A DNA stretch of 64,000 nucleotides from Mesorhabditis belari (taxonomy: Eukaryota > Nematoda > Chromadorea > Rhabditida > Rhabditidae). Below the pieces are notes generated by a model. The model was given only the letters and a program-made list of their open reading frames with translations, had not been told where the DNA came from and did not search any database. The position numbers and the translations under genes were made by a program. The stretch spans positions 5,953,001-6,017,000 of the forward strand of contig CAUEEP010000743.1 of NCBI GenBank assembly GCA_958450365.1. The letters run 5' to 3'. Shown piece after piece: positions 40,115 through 52,329 of this stretch (position 1 is the stretch's first letter; every line of letters begins with the position of its first letter).

Positions 40115-43100
40115 ATGCGTTTCTTAGCGTTATTCTCAGCCTTGGCTTCTGTGATCTATGGGACGAGTGTTTGCGTCAATCAAAACTGTGCTCCAAAAGT
40201 TTGTCTAACAAAGTTTCTCTTACTAGTTCCTCATTTTAGAATTTGGTTGCCGATTTCGTATTCCTGATTGACGTTTCCGAGGCGTTGAGTCAAGATGATT
40301 TCAACGCGGTTCAGCAACTTCTTCTCAACATGTCCACTTCACTGACAATCGGTCCAACTGCATCACAGGTGCTTACTAGGGAAAGACAGCAGGACAAGAT
40401 GGCTTTTTGATAGCCAGAAGAACCCTAGTTCGGTTCTGGCTATCAAATCTTGCGACTTGATAGCCAGAAGAACCCTAGTTCGGTTCTGGCTATCAAATCT
40501 TGCGACTCGATAGCCAGAATCGAACCAGGGTTCTACTGACTGGATTCCAATCGACTTACCTCTAGACCACAACTGCTAGGGAATTGCGCTGAAATACTGT
40601 CGGATTTCGGGTGAACTTTGATGCCAGTTATCTTGCGATACAGAGCTCCATTGGGAAAACTAAAAACAAATTCGGAATCCTCATTCAAAGCTCTATCAAA
40701 CTCACTAAGTGCGACTCAAAAAAAGCCACCTTTCTCTACTTAAAAGTGATGAGAGAATGTATTCTGGAAATTGATAGATGAAAGCTCTTGAATCCTAATG
40801 GAAACCAGTAGCTTTTAGATGGCTATTTACACCTATGCGACACGAGTCCGTTCAGCTGGTCTACTCAAAGATCTCAACACATTGAGCGCTCTTCAACAAG
40901 CCATTGGCGGTCTGCAATACGATGCCACTGAAGACAGAGTCTTGCAACAGTATAGAATAGTGAAATTCTGATACTCATTTCAATTTAGAGCCATCAGTCA
41001 AGAGGAGACTGACGTGACTGCTGCAAACGGTTTCCGCGCTAACGCCAAGAAAGTTCTTGTCATCATTGAGGGAGATGAGTGCGTCATTTTTGAGAACTCA
41101 ATTTTACAGAATTGATTTTTAGATTCACCGGACAATCACCATTCAATCGACAGCTTGACACCGTTAGGGCAAAGGTTTAAATTGTATTCTAGGCGTTGAA
41201 CAAATCGTTGAACAAATTTTAGTTCGACATGATTTTGGTGGTTGGAGTTGGTGAGCAAGCGATTCGCAACAACTACGAAAATACAAAGAAACTTGCTGGA
41301 GACAAAACGTTAGTCGAATAAAGCTTTGATTTTTAAAATTTCCCATTTAGTGACGTTTTCTGGGCTTACAACACCGACCATCTTCCCTACGCTCAGCTCT
41401 GGATTCAGAACAATGCTTGCGCGTGAGTTTTTGCTCGAAAGATGTATATTGAAAGGCTAAAATCAGAGCTTTTAAAAGAGTTTACGGTAGTAAAGGAACA
41501 TTATCTACTATATAAAAGAGCAATGTCTGTCCGTCTGGCTGTCCGTCTGGCTGTCCGTCTGTCCGTCCGTCTGTCCATCCGCCCGTCCGTCTGTCCATCC
41601 GTCCGTCCGTCTGTCCATCCATCCGTCCGTCTGTCCATCCATCCGTCCGTCTATCTGTACGGGCATTTTCTCGGCCGTCTTTTGACGAATAAAGCTAAAA
41701 CTTCCTTAGAAAACCTTAAAATATATTGTAGTTGTGCCATTTAAGATAAAAATTGAAAAATTCAAAATTGAACGCTAGGCGGCGGGTTCGAACCCGGATC
41801 ATGTGGGCTGCAGCCCAGCCGGCTCCCGACTGCGCCACAGTGAGTCCCGACTGCGCCACAGTTACCCCTAAGAAACCAGCTTTATAATAGACATTTACAG
41901 CAACTCTCACGTTCCCCCAACAACCCCAATGCCAACCACTGTGCCCACTCCAAATCCATCAGTTCCATGTCCGGTGAGTTGATAAGATTTAATGGAAAAA
42001 TTGATGCCCAAATCGAATTTGATATAAAATTGAATACTTATATCAAATCTTCTGCTTATAACAAGCATTTCAGGTGACCACACCAAACTTTGACGTTTAC
42101 TTGATCGTCGACACATCCACATCGATTACCCCAACTGATTTCAGCACCGTAAGTTGATCAAAACTCTTTTAGAGCTCTATTCTGAAGCTTATGAAACTGA
42201 AAAACAGCTTTAGAGCTCTAGAACTGATGCACTAGATTTTCAGCTAAAGCAACAAATCCTATCCTTTGTGAGCGTTTACCCACTCGGAGATAGCAATGTG
42301 AACTTTGGACTTGTCACCATCTCTTTGGATGCTCAACTTTACTATACTGGTTTAATTTAATAGCTAAATTTTAGAAAAAAAAATTGATTTGTGTAAAGAG
42401 ATTTTCCTTTTTGATTTCAAATTTTCAGGCTTTCATGCAAACCAAAACCGAAAGCAACTCCTTTCAACGCTCGGCTATTTGACTCAAGATGCCAGCAATG
42501 GGCAAACGCTGGCTTTGTGAGTTGAAGCTTTAAGGCTTTAAGAAGATAGAAAAAAAAATAGTTAAAATAAAGTTAAGAATGTTATAAAATAGAGATTTAG
42601 AATAGAATAGAATATCTATAATTTTAGAATATCTATAATTCTATAATTTTAGAATATCTATAATATCTATAATTTTAGAATATCTATAATTTTTCAGAGC
42701 TCTCCGTGCAATCAATTCGACTTTCCTCGTTCAAAACTATCCAACTCCAAACAAACTTGTCGTTTACCTCTCTGGCAATACAAAGTTCGTTCTTTTTTTT
42801 TTTGCGATTTCTTGTGTTAAACAGAGATTTTGCACAAAAATTCAATTGTTTTGGTGATAAGAAACAGAGAAACAGCCATCTGTCAGTTCACACGCTTCAG
42901 CTGAATTCGTTCAGCTGAATCCAAAAAATCAGAAAAGATCAAAAAGAAAAAGATTTCGAAAAATCGAGAAAAGAATAAAGACAAGATTTTAGCTTTGATC
43001 AAGACCCAACAGCACTATCTCAATCCATCGCCAGCACTTATGGAGTTCATTTTGTTGCTGTTAAGGTAAAAAAAAGATATTTATCTCAAAAATTGACAAA

Positions 43101-44269
43101 AGCCATGTCTTTCTTGAGAGTTCTTTCAGCTTTCATTTACAATTAACATTTAAAAACTGCTCTATAAGATCAACTTTTGATTCAATCATTTTAAAATTGT
43201 TTTAAAATTGTTCTAAAATTGTTTTCCGGCTTGTTCTAAAATAATCTTAACTGAATACCTTAATCTACACTGAATACCGTAGCCCAGCTAATCTTAACTG
43301 AATGCCTTAATCTACACTGAATGCCCTAATCTACACTGAATACCGTAAACCAGCTAATCTACACTGAATGCCTAATCTACACTGAATACCGTAACCGCTA
43401 ACCTTAACGAATGCCTTAATCTACACTGAATACCTTAATCTACACTGAATACCGTAACCCAGCTAATCTACACTGAATGCCCTAATCTACACTGAATACC
43501 GTAACCCAGCGAATCTTAACTGAATGCCTTAATCTACACTGATGCCTAATCTACATGAAAAACCAGAATCTTAACTGAATCCAAAATAGACGATGCCTAA
43601 TCTACACTGAATACCGTAACCCAGCTAATCTACACTGAATGCCCTAATCTACACTGAATACCGTAATCCAGCTAACCTTAACTGAATGCCTTAATCTACA
43701 CTGAATGCCCTAATCTACACTGAATACCGTAACCCAGCTAATCTTAACTGAATGCCTTAAAATAGACTGAATAACTTAAATAACTTAAACTAGACTGAAT
43801 ACCCTAATCTAGACTGAATACCGTAATCCAGCTAATTGTTTTAAAATTGTTCTAAAATTGTTCTAAAATTATTCTAAAATTGTTTTAAAACGGCTAAATT
43901 TCTGCTTGTTATAGTGGAATGCGGGCGCTGATACTACTAAATTGTCGACACTAACTGGTGGTGCGAATTGTGTCTTTGATGCTACCACCAAACGTGACCA
44001 AACTGCCACCTGGTTGCAAACACAACTTTGCACGTGAGTTTGAGAAATAATCTTTCAGTTTCACTTCTTTAAAATACTAAAATATATCGGATTAGATGGA
44101 AAAAAAAAGTGAAAACTTCAAGTCCAAATTCTCGTTCTTTCTTGAAAACTTCCTTATCCTAAATAATGACTTTCGAAAAATTTAGGAAAGAAAAATTGGT
44201 CTTGTCTTTTTCTAAAACAAAAAAAAACAAAAGAAATAGGAGTTTTTCAGGAAGCAGTTCTGCCGCTAA
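40115..44269 (+). CDS. Secreted protein with two von Willebrand factor A domains
   Basis: Exons: 40115-40198, 40240-40368, 40819-40949, 40989-41078, 41123-41174, 41223-41308, 41351-41422, 41901-41973, 42074-42148, 42244-42349, 42429-42516, 42698-42784, 42993-43065, 43915-44033, 44251-44269. All phases agree, giving 427 residues. A signal peptide (MRFLALFSALASVIYG) starts it. vWA1 runs from about residue 33 (ADFVFLIDVSEA) through KVLVIIEGDEF and FDMILVVGVG. A Thr/Pro linker follows (PPTTPMPTTVPTP). vWA2 runs from about 245 (FDVYLIVDTSTS) through NFGLVTISLDAQ, NKLVVYLSGN and GVHFVAVK. It ends LCTKQFCR. The second domain has the DxSxS part of a metal-site (MIDAS) motif, while the first has DVSEA. 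Both lack the usual TDG aspartate. vWA domains bind protein or matrix partners outside the cell. Nematodes have related vWA/C-type lectin proteins, but no lectin domain is present here. The last exon is the least certain. Confidence 0.9.
40380..40576 (-). repeat. tRNA-like module with three copies of its 3' half
   Basis: On the minus strand TTGTGGTCTAGAGGTAAG (A-box) and CCCTGGTTCGATTCTGGC (B-box) lie at about 40503-40576. The B-box half, GATAGCCAGAAGAACCCTAG on the plus strand, is then tandemly repeated at 40410-40500 at a spacing of about 49 bp. It lies in intron 2 of the vWA gene. Confidence 0.7.
41527..41662. repeat. Tandem GTCCGTCTGTCCATCC array
   Basis: About 34 tetramer-like units (GTCC, GTCT, ATCC) in a vWA intron. 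Confidence 0.95.
41775..41861 (-). ncRNA. tRNA-like module
   Basis: The minus strand reads GTGGCGCAGTCGGGAGCCGG (A-box), CTGGGCTGCAGCCCAC (a palindromic anticodon-arm region) and TCCGGGTTCGAACCCG (B-box, strong T-arm). The A-box part is duplicated just upstream (ACTGTGGCGCAGTCGGGACT). It shares GGCTGCGCCAC-type sequence with 8735 and 13560. It lies in vWA intron 7. Confidence 0.5.
43230..43835. repeat. Minisatellite CTAATCTACACTGAATACCGTAACCCAG
   Basis: About 22 irregular units of CTAATCTACACTGAATGCC and CAGCTAATCTTAACTGAATG in vWA intron 13. It is bordered on both sides by TTTTAAAATTGTTCTAAAATTG copies. Confidence 0.95.
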
Positions 44270-44320
44270 TCGTCGTGAAAGAGTCGTCTCGAAAAGTCGA
44301 ATTTTTTTCTCAATCCCTCA

Positions 44321-44336
44321 AATAAATAAATAAATT
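44321..44336 (+). terminator. Likely poly(A) signal of the vWA gene
   Basis: Overlapping AATAAATAAATAAA about 52 nt after the stop at 44269. Confidence 0.55.
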
Positions 44337-44670
44337 TCTTTTTTCAATCTTATCTTTAACGGCAAATGATCATTTGACACTCGTTCCAGGGTTAGAGGTT
44401 CAAAAATCGGTCTAAAAGTGAGGGTTCTTGTTGTTTTTTTTTTGGTTTATCATTATTCTTGTGTTTCCCTCTTTCTTAGAGTTCAAAGAGCCGACAACCA
44501 CATAAAAAAGTGACGCCTCAGGGAAATTACTGATTTCTGAACATCTCGTCGTTTTTTCTTCTCTTGTTTCGTTTTCTTTTTTCTCTTCATCACAATCATT
44601 TTTCAATTTTCACACTCTATTTCCGTCCGGTTAGACCTTTTACTAAAGAGAATCATTTCTGATTGTTTTA

Positions 44671-44772
44671 AGGATAAGAAAAGGCATACCAATGATTTTT
44701 CTGAAAAGTGAATCAAGTTTTCTGTATTCTGTATTCTATAATAATTATAATACTTACTGTATCATTTACTAT
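44671..44772. repeat. Left copy of a 100-bp direct duplication
   Basis: AAGGATAAGAAAAGGCATACC through ATCATTTACT is repeated at 45341-45442 with about five differences. The family B MITE lies between. Confidence 0.9.
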
Positions 44773-45291
44773 TAGGTTGATGCATAAGTGTTTTTGTTCC
44801 TTTTCGTCTGCCGTTTCAAGCCAACAAATGCACCAATTAAACTACGGTTGATTTCATTAGAAAACCCAATTATTTTTCTGCAAAATAACATTAAAACGGG
44901 TTTAAAAATATTTAATGCCTGGATTTTCTTGAGAGTATGAAGTCGGGTAGTCAAAAAGGGCTAACTCGATGATGCGGTTTAGACACCTTAGCTAAAGAAA
45001 ACCTATCTTCGTGTCAATAGATAAAAGATAGAGAAAAAAACGTTTGATATTTCGCCAAAATTTCAGAGAAATTCATTCAGCCAATTTTTCCGTAGAGTTT
45101 TTTATAGATTTTTACGAAAAAGGCGTTTTTCACTCTCGAATTTGCTTGAAAGTGAACCGAAATTCATTTAAAAAGATGCAAATTGAACAAAAAAACACTT
45201 TTTTTATAGAGCAAACTATAGATTAATTGGTGAATTTGTTACTTTTTAACAGAAGTACGAAAAAAACGAAAAGACTTTTGCATCAACCTAT
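44773..45291. mobile_element. MITE family B, copy 3
   Basis: Near-identical to the copy at 32700 and in the same orientation, full length. Confidence 0.92.
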
Positions 45292-45340
45292 TAGTTAAGT
45301 GTATCCTTTAAAGTTTTTTTTTTTATTTCTGCTTGCTTTA

Positions 45341-45442
45341 AGGATAAGAAAAGGCACACCAATGATTTTTCTGAAAAGTGAATCAAGTTTTCTGGATTCT
45401 GTATTCTATAATAATTATAATAATTACTTTATCATTTACTAG
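45341..45442. repeat. Right copy of the 100-bp direct duplication
   Basis: Partner of 44671-44772. About 50 bp of other sequence separates it from the MITE end. Confidence 0.9.
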
Positions 45443-45601
45443 TTAAGTGTGTTAAGTCTTAACAATACCATAGCTCTTTTTGAATGTAAAGTGACTAGTT
45501 TTACTTACTGTACGATGCTTAGTTCTGTAAAGCACTTGCCAACAATATATAAACATTACAAAAACATATATCAAGTTGGAATTAGATTGGATCAAAAATC
45601 T

Positions 45602-45671
45602 TCTGCCCGACCAGGACTCGAACCTGCGACCTTTCGCTTACCGAGCAACTGTGCTAACCATTAGACCAATG
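45602..45671 (-). ncRNA. tRNA-like module
   Basis: On the minus strand TTGGTCTAATGGTTAGCACAG (A-box), TCGGTAAGCGAAAGG, and TCGCAGGTTCGAGTCCTGG (B-box). It is the same family as the modules at 35587 and 35768 and also sits beside AGTTGGAATTAGATTGGATC, a relative of that element's terminus. Confidence 0.5.
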
Positions 45672-46108
45672 GTTAGCAAGGGACTTGCTCTCGTTGACTC
45701 CAGAAAGAGTTAACGATCAAAAATTACTTTCCCAATAGCTCACAAAGTGGTAAAAAAATGAAAAGTTTATATGTTAGTCGTTCAAGAGAAACTCGGTGGA
45801 CATGGCCAGTTGATTGACAAGAGGAAATGAAGGAAGAAAGAAAAGGAAGAAAAGGAAGGGATGGGGTAGGGGGTGTCATGATCGTTGCTCCTATATCCCT
45901 CCATTTCTCTTGCAAAAACATCCCCATCACCTTCTCCTCATTGACGCCATTTATCCGCTTTCCATTTGACTCTCTTTCTCATTCTCTTTCTTGTCTTTTC
46001 AATAATTACACTTAGACAAAGACTGACTGAATATTTATAAGATGTTTTCAACGTTCGACGAGTTTTATCTCTTAACATTATTTTGAGCTTTTAGTTTTTG
46101 ATTCGGTA

Positions 46109-46647
46109 GATCGGAATTGCTTGATGAAATAAAAGGCTTGAAGAATAAGTAAGTTAAGATTGATGTTTCTTTCAATTTCTTTAACTAGATGTATTAATTG
46201 TAGAATTTTGAGCTAATACTAGGCAAGACGAAGAAAAGATTAAAAGAGATTTGCTTTTTATGAACCTTAAAAAGAAAAATCTTTGATCGGAATTGCTTGA
46301 TGAAATAAAAGGCTTGAAGAATAAGTAAGTTAAGATTGATGTCTCTTTCAATTTCTTTGACTAGATGTATTAATGGTAGAATTTTGAGCTAATTACCTGA
46401 TTTGAGCTAATACTAGACAAGGCGAAGAAAAGATTAAAAGAGATTAGCTTTTTATGAACCTTTTTAGATCGGAATTGCTTGATGAAATAAAAGGCCTGAA
46501 GAATAAGTAAGTTAAGATTGATGTCTCTTTCAATTTCTTTGACTAGACTTATTAATAGTAGAATTTTGAGCTAATTGCCTGATTTGAGCTAATACTAGGC
46601 AAGACGAAGAAAAGATTAAAAGAGATTTGCTTTTTATGAACCTTTTT
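46109..46647. repeat. Three tandem copies of a unit of about 175 bp
   Basis: Units starting GATCGGAATTGCTTGATGAA at about 46111, 46286 and 46467, each ending TTTGCTTTTTATGAACCTT or a close variant. Copies 2 and 3 carry an extra AATT(A/G)CCTGATTTGAGCT. Confidence 0.92.
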
Positions 46648-47097
46648 ATGCACCATTGTTTAATTATAAATGGTAAAAGTTAAAGATTTTTCGATTTTTA
46701 CACACCATTTACTTTCTCTCGAAGTGATTTGGAAACTTTTTCGAGGTGTCACTTGTTGATATATGAGCTGGGGAATGGGGATGGAAAGTCGATGTTTCCG
46801 GTTGGGTCTCTCTATTCTTCTCTATTCGCTATTTACTTTGTTAAAAGTTAGCAAAATTGATTGCTTTTCTCTGTTGTGAAGAGTTCATGTGTTCCCAATC
46901 GTTTCCCCTTGTTTATTTCAATTTGTTTGATTGTTTTCAATCTCTGTACTTTCTATCGATCTTTCTACCGATGAATGTCTTATTTGGCACTGTTTGTTAA
47001 GCTTTTTCTGGCTCTAAATCATTTTTTTGAATCTATTTATCTTGATACCAGAAGCTTTGCAAAGAAAAAAAATTTCTGGAAGAAAAAGCAAAAGAAT

Positions 47098-47243
47098 TAG
47101 TGGTGAGAGGAGGCGAACCCGTCACCTCTCTCTTCCGTTCGTTTGAAAGACGCGCGCATTAACCACTAGGCCACTCGATGGCGCAATGCGAGCGCACTTG
47201 TCTCTAGCGTACACGATCCGGGTTCAACTCCCGCCCGCGTTGG
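47098..47243. ncRNA. Two divergent, abutting tRNA-like modules
   Basis: Minus strand: GAGTGGCCTAGTGGTTAATG (A-box) and GTGACGGGTTCGCCTCC (B-box), 47098-47182. Plus strand: GATGGCGCAATGCGAGCGC and ATCCGGGTTCAACTCCCGCC (B-box), 47177-47243. Oligo-A or oligo-T lies beyond each 3' end. Confidence 0.45.
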
Positions 47244-47354
47244 TTGGTTGGTTTTTTAAAAATTTTAAAACATGTTGCACAGCTACATGAAATTCTAAGC
47301 CAAACTAATTATAAATAATTTGAAACGGTCCTCTGGAGGCTGAGGAGTAGTGCA

Positions 47355-47538
47355 CAGACAGACAGACTGACTGACAGACAGACAGACAGATAGACAGACA
47401 GATTGACTGACTGACTGACAGACAGACAGACTGACAGACAGACAGACAGACAGACAGACTGACTGACAGACAGACAGATAGACAGACAGATTGACTGACT
47501 GACTGACAGACAGAACAGACTGACAGACAGAACAGACT

Positions 47539-47577
<39 letters not shown>

Positions 47578-47655
47578 TGACAGACAGACATACAGAAAGA
47601 CAGATAGACAGACAGATAGACAGACAGACTGACAGCCTGACAGCAGACAGACGTC
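47355..47655. repeat. (GACA/GACT)n microsatellite
   Basis: About 300 bp of GACA with GACT and GATA variants. Two blocks, around 47380-47420 and 47465-47505, are near-copies of each other. Cys/Ser/Val/Leu frames on the minus strand are by-products. Confidence 0.95.
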
Positions 47656-48527
47656 TTACTCTCTTTATATATAGTAGATAGCTAACCAATCTTACAGGAA
47701 TCAAGCTGAATATCTTTAGTATATTGCTTTTATCTTATAGTGAGCTATAAGCTACAGTGTCGATCACTGGCAAACAAATTTTTTATAACTCTTGCTATTC
47801 AAATCTTTTTACTTTATTTAAATCCATATTTTCTCAAAAGACAAAAAAACTTTTGAAATGGTTTAGAATTAAAGAAACTTGTGGTTAGAGAAATTTCACA
47901 CGTCAACTTTTTTGAGTGAGTAGAGGGAAAGAATCTCTAGGGAATCGGCTTGGCCAATGTTTTTTTCTCAACACAAATTCATCCACCATTCACATCACAT
48001 CTTTTCTTTTTCACTTGACAAACATATGCTCAAAGTATAAAAAAAGAGAAATCTCTTGCTATTTGCTTTTGTCTTTTCGTGATAATCTAAAAAAATTCTT
48101 TGAACAAATTTCAAAATAATACCAGCAACTGTTTGAAGAATGATTTTTCTCTTTGAGTTCTTTTTTAGAACTTTATTGACTTGTCAAATTGCTTAGAATA
48201 TTTCTTTTTGACTGGTAACTTAAATCAAAAACGATTTATTTTCAATTCTTTCAAAAGTTTTGGTTGTTTTTGTTAGGTTAAAGTTGAAAAATTTCGAGGA
48301 ATGAATGGCGGAGGGCATTCAATTTTTCTTTTACCCCGAAAACGAGCTCTTTCTTCTTTGGAACCTCATTTAGAGATCAATAAAGAAAAGGAAAAAGGAA
48401 AGGGTTTAAAAAAAAAGGGTTAAAATATCTACATCCACACAGATCTATATTCTAAAAATGACTTTGAAAAGTTACTTTTACAATATTATTTGTTATAGAT
48501 ACGTTTATGGTGAATTGAATTGAATTA

Positions 48528-49057
48528 CTTTGGTGAATTGAAAACTTGGGACTTTGAACTAAAATTTATTCAACATAAAACCATGAATTCATTCGAAATA
48601 ATTTCCATTATTATTGACGATTTCTGTCCATTTTACAGGCAATTTGTGGATTCCTCTTTCGGATTTTGGATTCTAGTTGGATTTTGGTTTGTGTGTGAGA
48701 CAAGTGTGAGACTCAAAAATGGAGGACTGGAGATGTCCCAGTTTGAGCACTTTCTTCAAAAGAAACCCATTTTGATGTCAGTGGAAAAGTTGTAGAGAAT
48801 TAAAAATTAGGCTTATAGCCAAATTTCCAAAAAGATACACCTAGTAGTTTCGCTTAAAATGCAAGTTTTGTGAAACATCGTAAATTTGACATTTCTTGAA
48901 AACCAGTTTTTGAATCGTTCTGAAAATTTGGATATAAGCTTGATTTTTGATTCTCTACAACTTTTCCATTGACACAAAAATGGGTTTCTTTTGAAGAAAG
49001 TGCTTAAACTGGCACATATGACAATAGCCGGCAATTTTCAATTCACCAACCCAATAG
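48528..49057. mobile_element. MITE family C, copy 4
   Basis: The left terminus is slightly eroded (TTTGGTGAATTGAAAACTTG). The right end CAATTCACCAACCCAATA is intact. Confidence 0.9.
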
Positions 49058-49151
49058 TTCATTTCAGTATCCAGCGATTACGCGGCCGCACGAAGAACAC
49101 CGAGTCATTTAGACAGGGATTTCTCTTTGTAAATGGCTTTAAATAAAGATA

Positions 49152-49340
49152 TTCGAATTTTCACAAAACTCGCATTTTAAGCGAAACTACTAAGTGTATC
49201 TTTTTGGAAATTTGGATATAAGCTTGATTTTTGATTCTCTACAACTTTTCCATTGACACAAAAATGGGTTTCTTTTGAAGAAAGTGCTCAAACTGTGGCA
49301 TATGACAATGGCCCGGAGTTTTCAATTCACCAACCCAATA
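49152..49340. mobile_element. MITE family C, copy 5 (right end only)
   Basis: About 190 bp matching the right half of family C and ending AATTCACCAACCCAATA, 95 bp after the full copy. The spacer includes the GC-rich GATTACGCGGCCGCACG. Confidence 0.88.
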
Positions 49341-49829
49341 GTATCGTAAGGAATACATTTTCTAAATAACTAAATAACTAATTTGAAAAGCTACTGTAAT
49401 CTTTTCTTTAGATTTTAGATCACAGTAGTTATTTAAATTAGTTTAGAGTCTTATTTTTTTAAGAAAACAAGTCTCTAAACAGTTATGAAACTTGTCAGCA
49501 ATTTGCAAAGTTTAAAAGTTTTGAATTATTAAAGTTAACGAGTACTTCTTGCTATTAGTGATTGTTAGCCAAGTCATGCGATAATTTGCTTGAAGAAGAT
49601 GTTCACTCTAGCTCCAATCCTCAGCAATAAGTCTTAACATCCATCTTTAAGATTTCGATCAAATTCTGTTAATTAATCTATCTAATCACCGACTGGAATC
49701 AATGGCGACCAAACTCTGGGAGCGAAAAACACGAGAATTGTTTTTAAGTGTTTTGAGGGAGAGTCACAACTGTTACCAATCCATCATCTCCTTTAGATCA
49801 ACCTCTGTTTTTCCCTTCAACCTTCTTTC

Positions 49830-50445
49830 TTTCTCTTTCTCTTCTTTCTCTTCTTTCTCTTCTTTCTCTTCTTTCTCTTCTTTCTCTTCCTCTTCTTTCT
49901 CTTTCTCTTCTTTCTCTTTCTCTTCTTTCTCTTCTTTCTCTTCTTTCTCTTTCTCTTCTTTCTCTTCTTTCTCTTCTTTCTCTTCTTTCTCTCTTTCTCT
50001 TCTTTCTCTTCTTTCTCTTCTTTCTCTTCTTTCTCTTCCTCTTCTTTCTCTTTCTCTTCTTTCTCTTTCTCTTCTTTCTCTTCTTTCTCTTCTTTCTCTT
50101 TCTCTTCTTTCTCTTCTTTCTCTTCTTTCTCTTCTTTCTCGTCTTTCTCTTCTTTCTCTTCTTTCTCTTCTTTCTCTTCTTTCTCTTCCTCTTCTTTCTC
50201 TTTCTCTTCTTTCTCTTTCTCTTCTTTCTCTTCTTTCTCTTCTTTCTCTTCTTTCTCTTCTTTCTCTTCTTTCTCTTCTTTCTCTTCTTTCTCTTCTTTC
50301 TCTTCTTTCTCTTCTTTCTCTTCTTTCTCTTCTTTCTCTTCTTTCTCTTCTTTCTCTTCTTTCTCTTCTTTCTCTTCCTCTTCTTTCTCTTTCTCTTCTT
50401 TCTCTTTCTCTTCTTTCTCTTCTTTCTCTTCTTTTTCTTTCTCTC
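49830..50445. repeat. (CTTTCTCTTCTTT)n polypyrimidine array
   Basis: More than 600 bp with almost no purines on the + strand, in TTCTCTTC and TTTCTCTTTC units. Larger blocks of about 170 bp recur (at 49880, 50036, 50188, 50375, each marked by CTCTTCCTCTTC). It gives long Ser/Leu and Lys/Arg frames. A plausible ATG peptide (MATKLWERKTRELFLSVL) starts just upstream at 49702 but runs straight into the array. Confidence 0.95.
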
Positions 50446-50829
50446 TCTTACCCTTAAATTCTTATTATTAATCATGTGATTTCCTTGTCTAAAATGAATT
50501 TGGGTTTTTCTTTTCTGAAATTTCTTAAACCAATCTGTTCGATTTGATATTGATCAAGGTAAAAGTACAAAATAGAAAATGATTACAGTAGAATGATATC
50601 AGAAAAAGGTACTTAGCGGTTATAAGGTATAAAGATTATAAGTTAATAGGTTATAAACCTCGCAGTCCTTATATATGATTATGTGCATACTTTCATCTAC
50701 TTCAACCATACATTTAGGGCCACCAATTTGTTGGACAAGCTTTGTTGTTAGGTATTCGACAAAGAAAATCCCTTGTAGAATTGTTGAAGTGAATTGTTGT
50801 TGAGGAATTCAGATATGTATGAAGCAGAT

Positions 50830-51462
50830 TTATGACCCCGAAGTACCCAGAAACAGTTTTCGGAAAAATCGATGTTCTGAGATTGTTCTATTCTTCTATT
50901 CTTTATCTATCGGGCCACCTTATAACCCCGAAGTACCCAGAAACAGTTTTCAGAATAATCGATGTTCTGAGATTCTTCTATTCTTTGTTCTTTATCTATC
51001 AGGCCACCTTATAACCCCGAAGTACCCAGAAACAGTTTTCAGATGTTAATCGATGTTCTTCTATTCTTCTATTCTTCTATTCTTTATCTATCGGGCCACC
51101 TTATAACCCCGAAGTACCCAGAAACAGTTTTCAGAATAATCGATGTTCTTCTATTCTTCTATTCTTCTATTCTTTATCTATCGGGCCACCTTATAACCCC
51201 GAAGTACCCAGAAACAGTTTTCAGAATAACGATGTCTTCTATTCTTCATTCTTCTATTCTTTATCTATGGGCCACCTTATAACCCCGAAGTACCCAGAAA
51301 CAGTTTTCAGAATAATCGATGTTCTTCTATTCTTCTATTCTTCTATTCTTTATCTATCGGGCCACCTTATAACCCCGAAGTACCCAGAAATAGTTTTCAG
51401 AATGATCGGTGTTCTTCTATTCTTCTATTCCTTGTTCTTTATCTATCGGGCCACCATTTCCT
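50830..51462. repeat. Seven tandem copies of a unit of about 85-100 bp
   Basis: Unit CCGAAGTACCCAGAAACAG ... ATCGATGTTCT, then a variable number of TTCTATTC, then TTTATCTATCGGGCCACC. Length differences come mainly from the TTCTATTC count. Short frames reading ITPKYPETVF repeat with it. Confidence 0.95.
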
Positions 51463-52329
51463 TACTTAAAAGTACTAAATTTTCAAAATGATTATTGTGA
51501 TTTCATTATTTTTGATTACCTCAAATCGAATCTCAGCAATCTCAGCAATCGCAGCAATCGAAGCTAAATCTGCCTTTGTTCGTGTGTGAAAGGACTGAAC
51601 TTTTGACTGAAAAAAAGCTGCCTTTTGAAGCCCTATTCAAGAACTCACACAAATTGCGTTCCACACTTTTTTCTGCTTTTACTTTTTCTTCTGTTTTTCT
51701 TCTCCTTTTCTTCTCTTTCTTTTTAAAAAAAAAGCGAATTTGTGTCGTTTCTCTTTTCCGTTTTTTTAATTATTTATCTTATTTCACCTTTCGTACAGCC
51801 TTTTAGGATTTATTTATCACATTTTAGAGTCTAGATCTTTACGAAAAGCATCCAAGGAAATAGTTGAGTTTAGTAAAATCACAAATTTTCATCTTTAAAT
51901 CTTTAAACTAATGCCAAGGCTGAAAAATTTTCAATTAAACCCTTTTCCCCTTCTATATTTAGAAATGATCTGTTTTAAAGATTAAAGAAAAAAAGTAAAA
52001 CAATTTGCATTGTTTTTTTTTTGATTTTCTAGACTTTACTATATTCTGTTGATGTTGAAAAATAGGATGAAGTTTAGAGATTTGCGAATAATGAGCGAAA
52101 AAACTGCGGATAAACTTTCCAATGAGGAGTTCTCAGGGACAAAAGCCAAAAGCTTTCAAAAGCCGTATTCATTTCAAAAAGTTTCTCTTTCAACAAGTGA
52201 ATCTTTTCATTGGATGAACGTCGTCCATTTTTCTTTTCTTTTTTTTACTGAAAACCCATCGCTTCCCACAACTCTTGAATCGAAATCGCATTTTTTTTTT
52301 CGCTTTTTCGCATTTTCTTTTCCCATTTC

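Noticed and set aside
49702..50475. 251-codon plus frame and 225-codon minus frame
   Set aside because: Both come from the CTTTCT array. Only the first 30 or so codons after the ATG at 49702 look non-repetitive, which is too little to support a gene.
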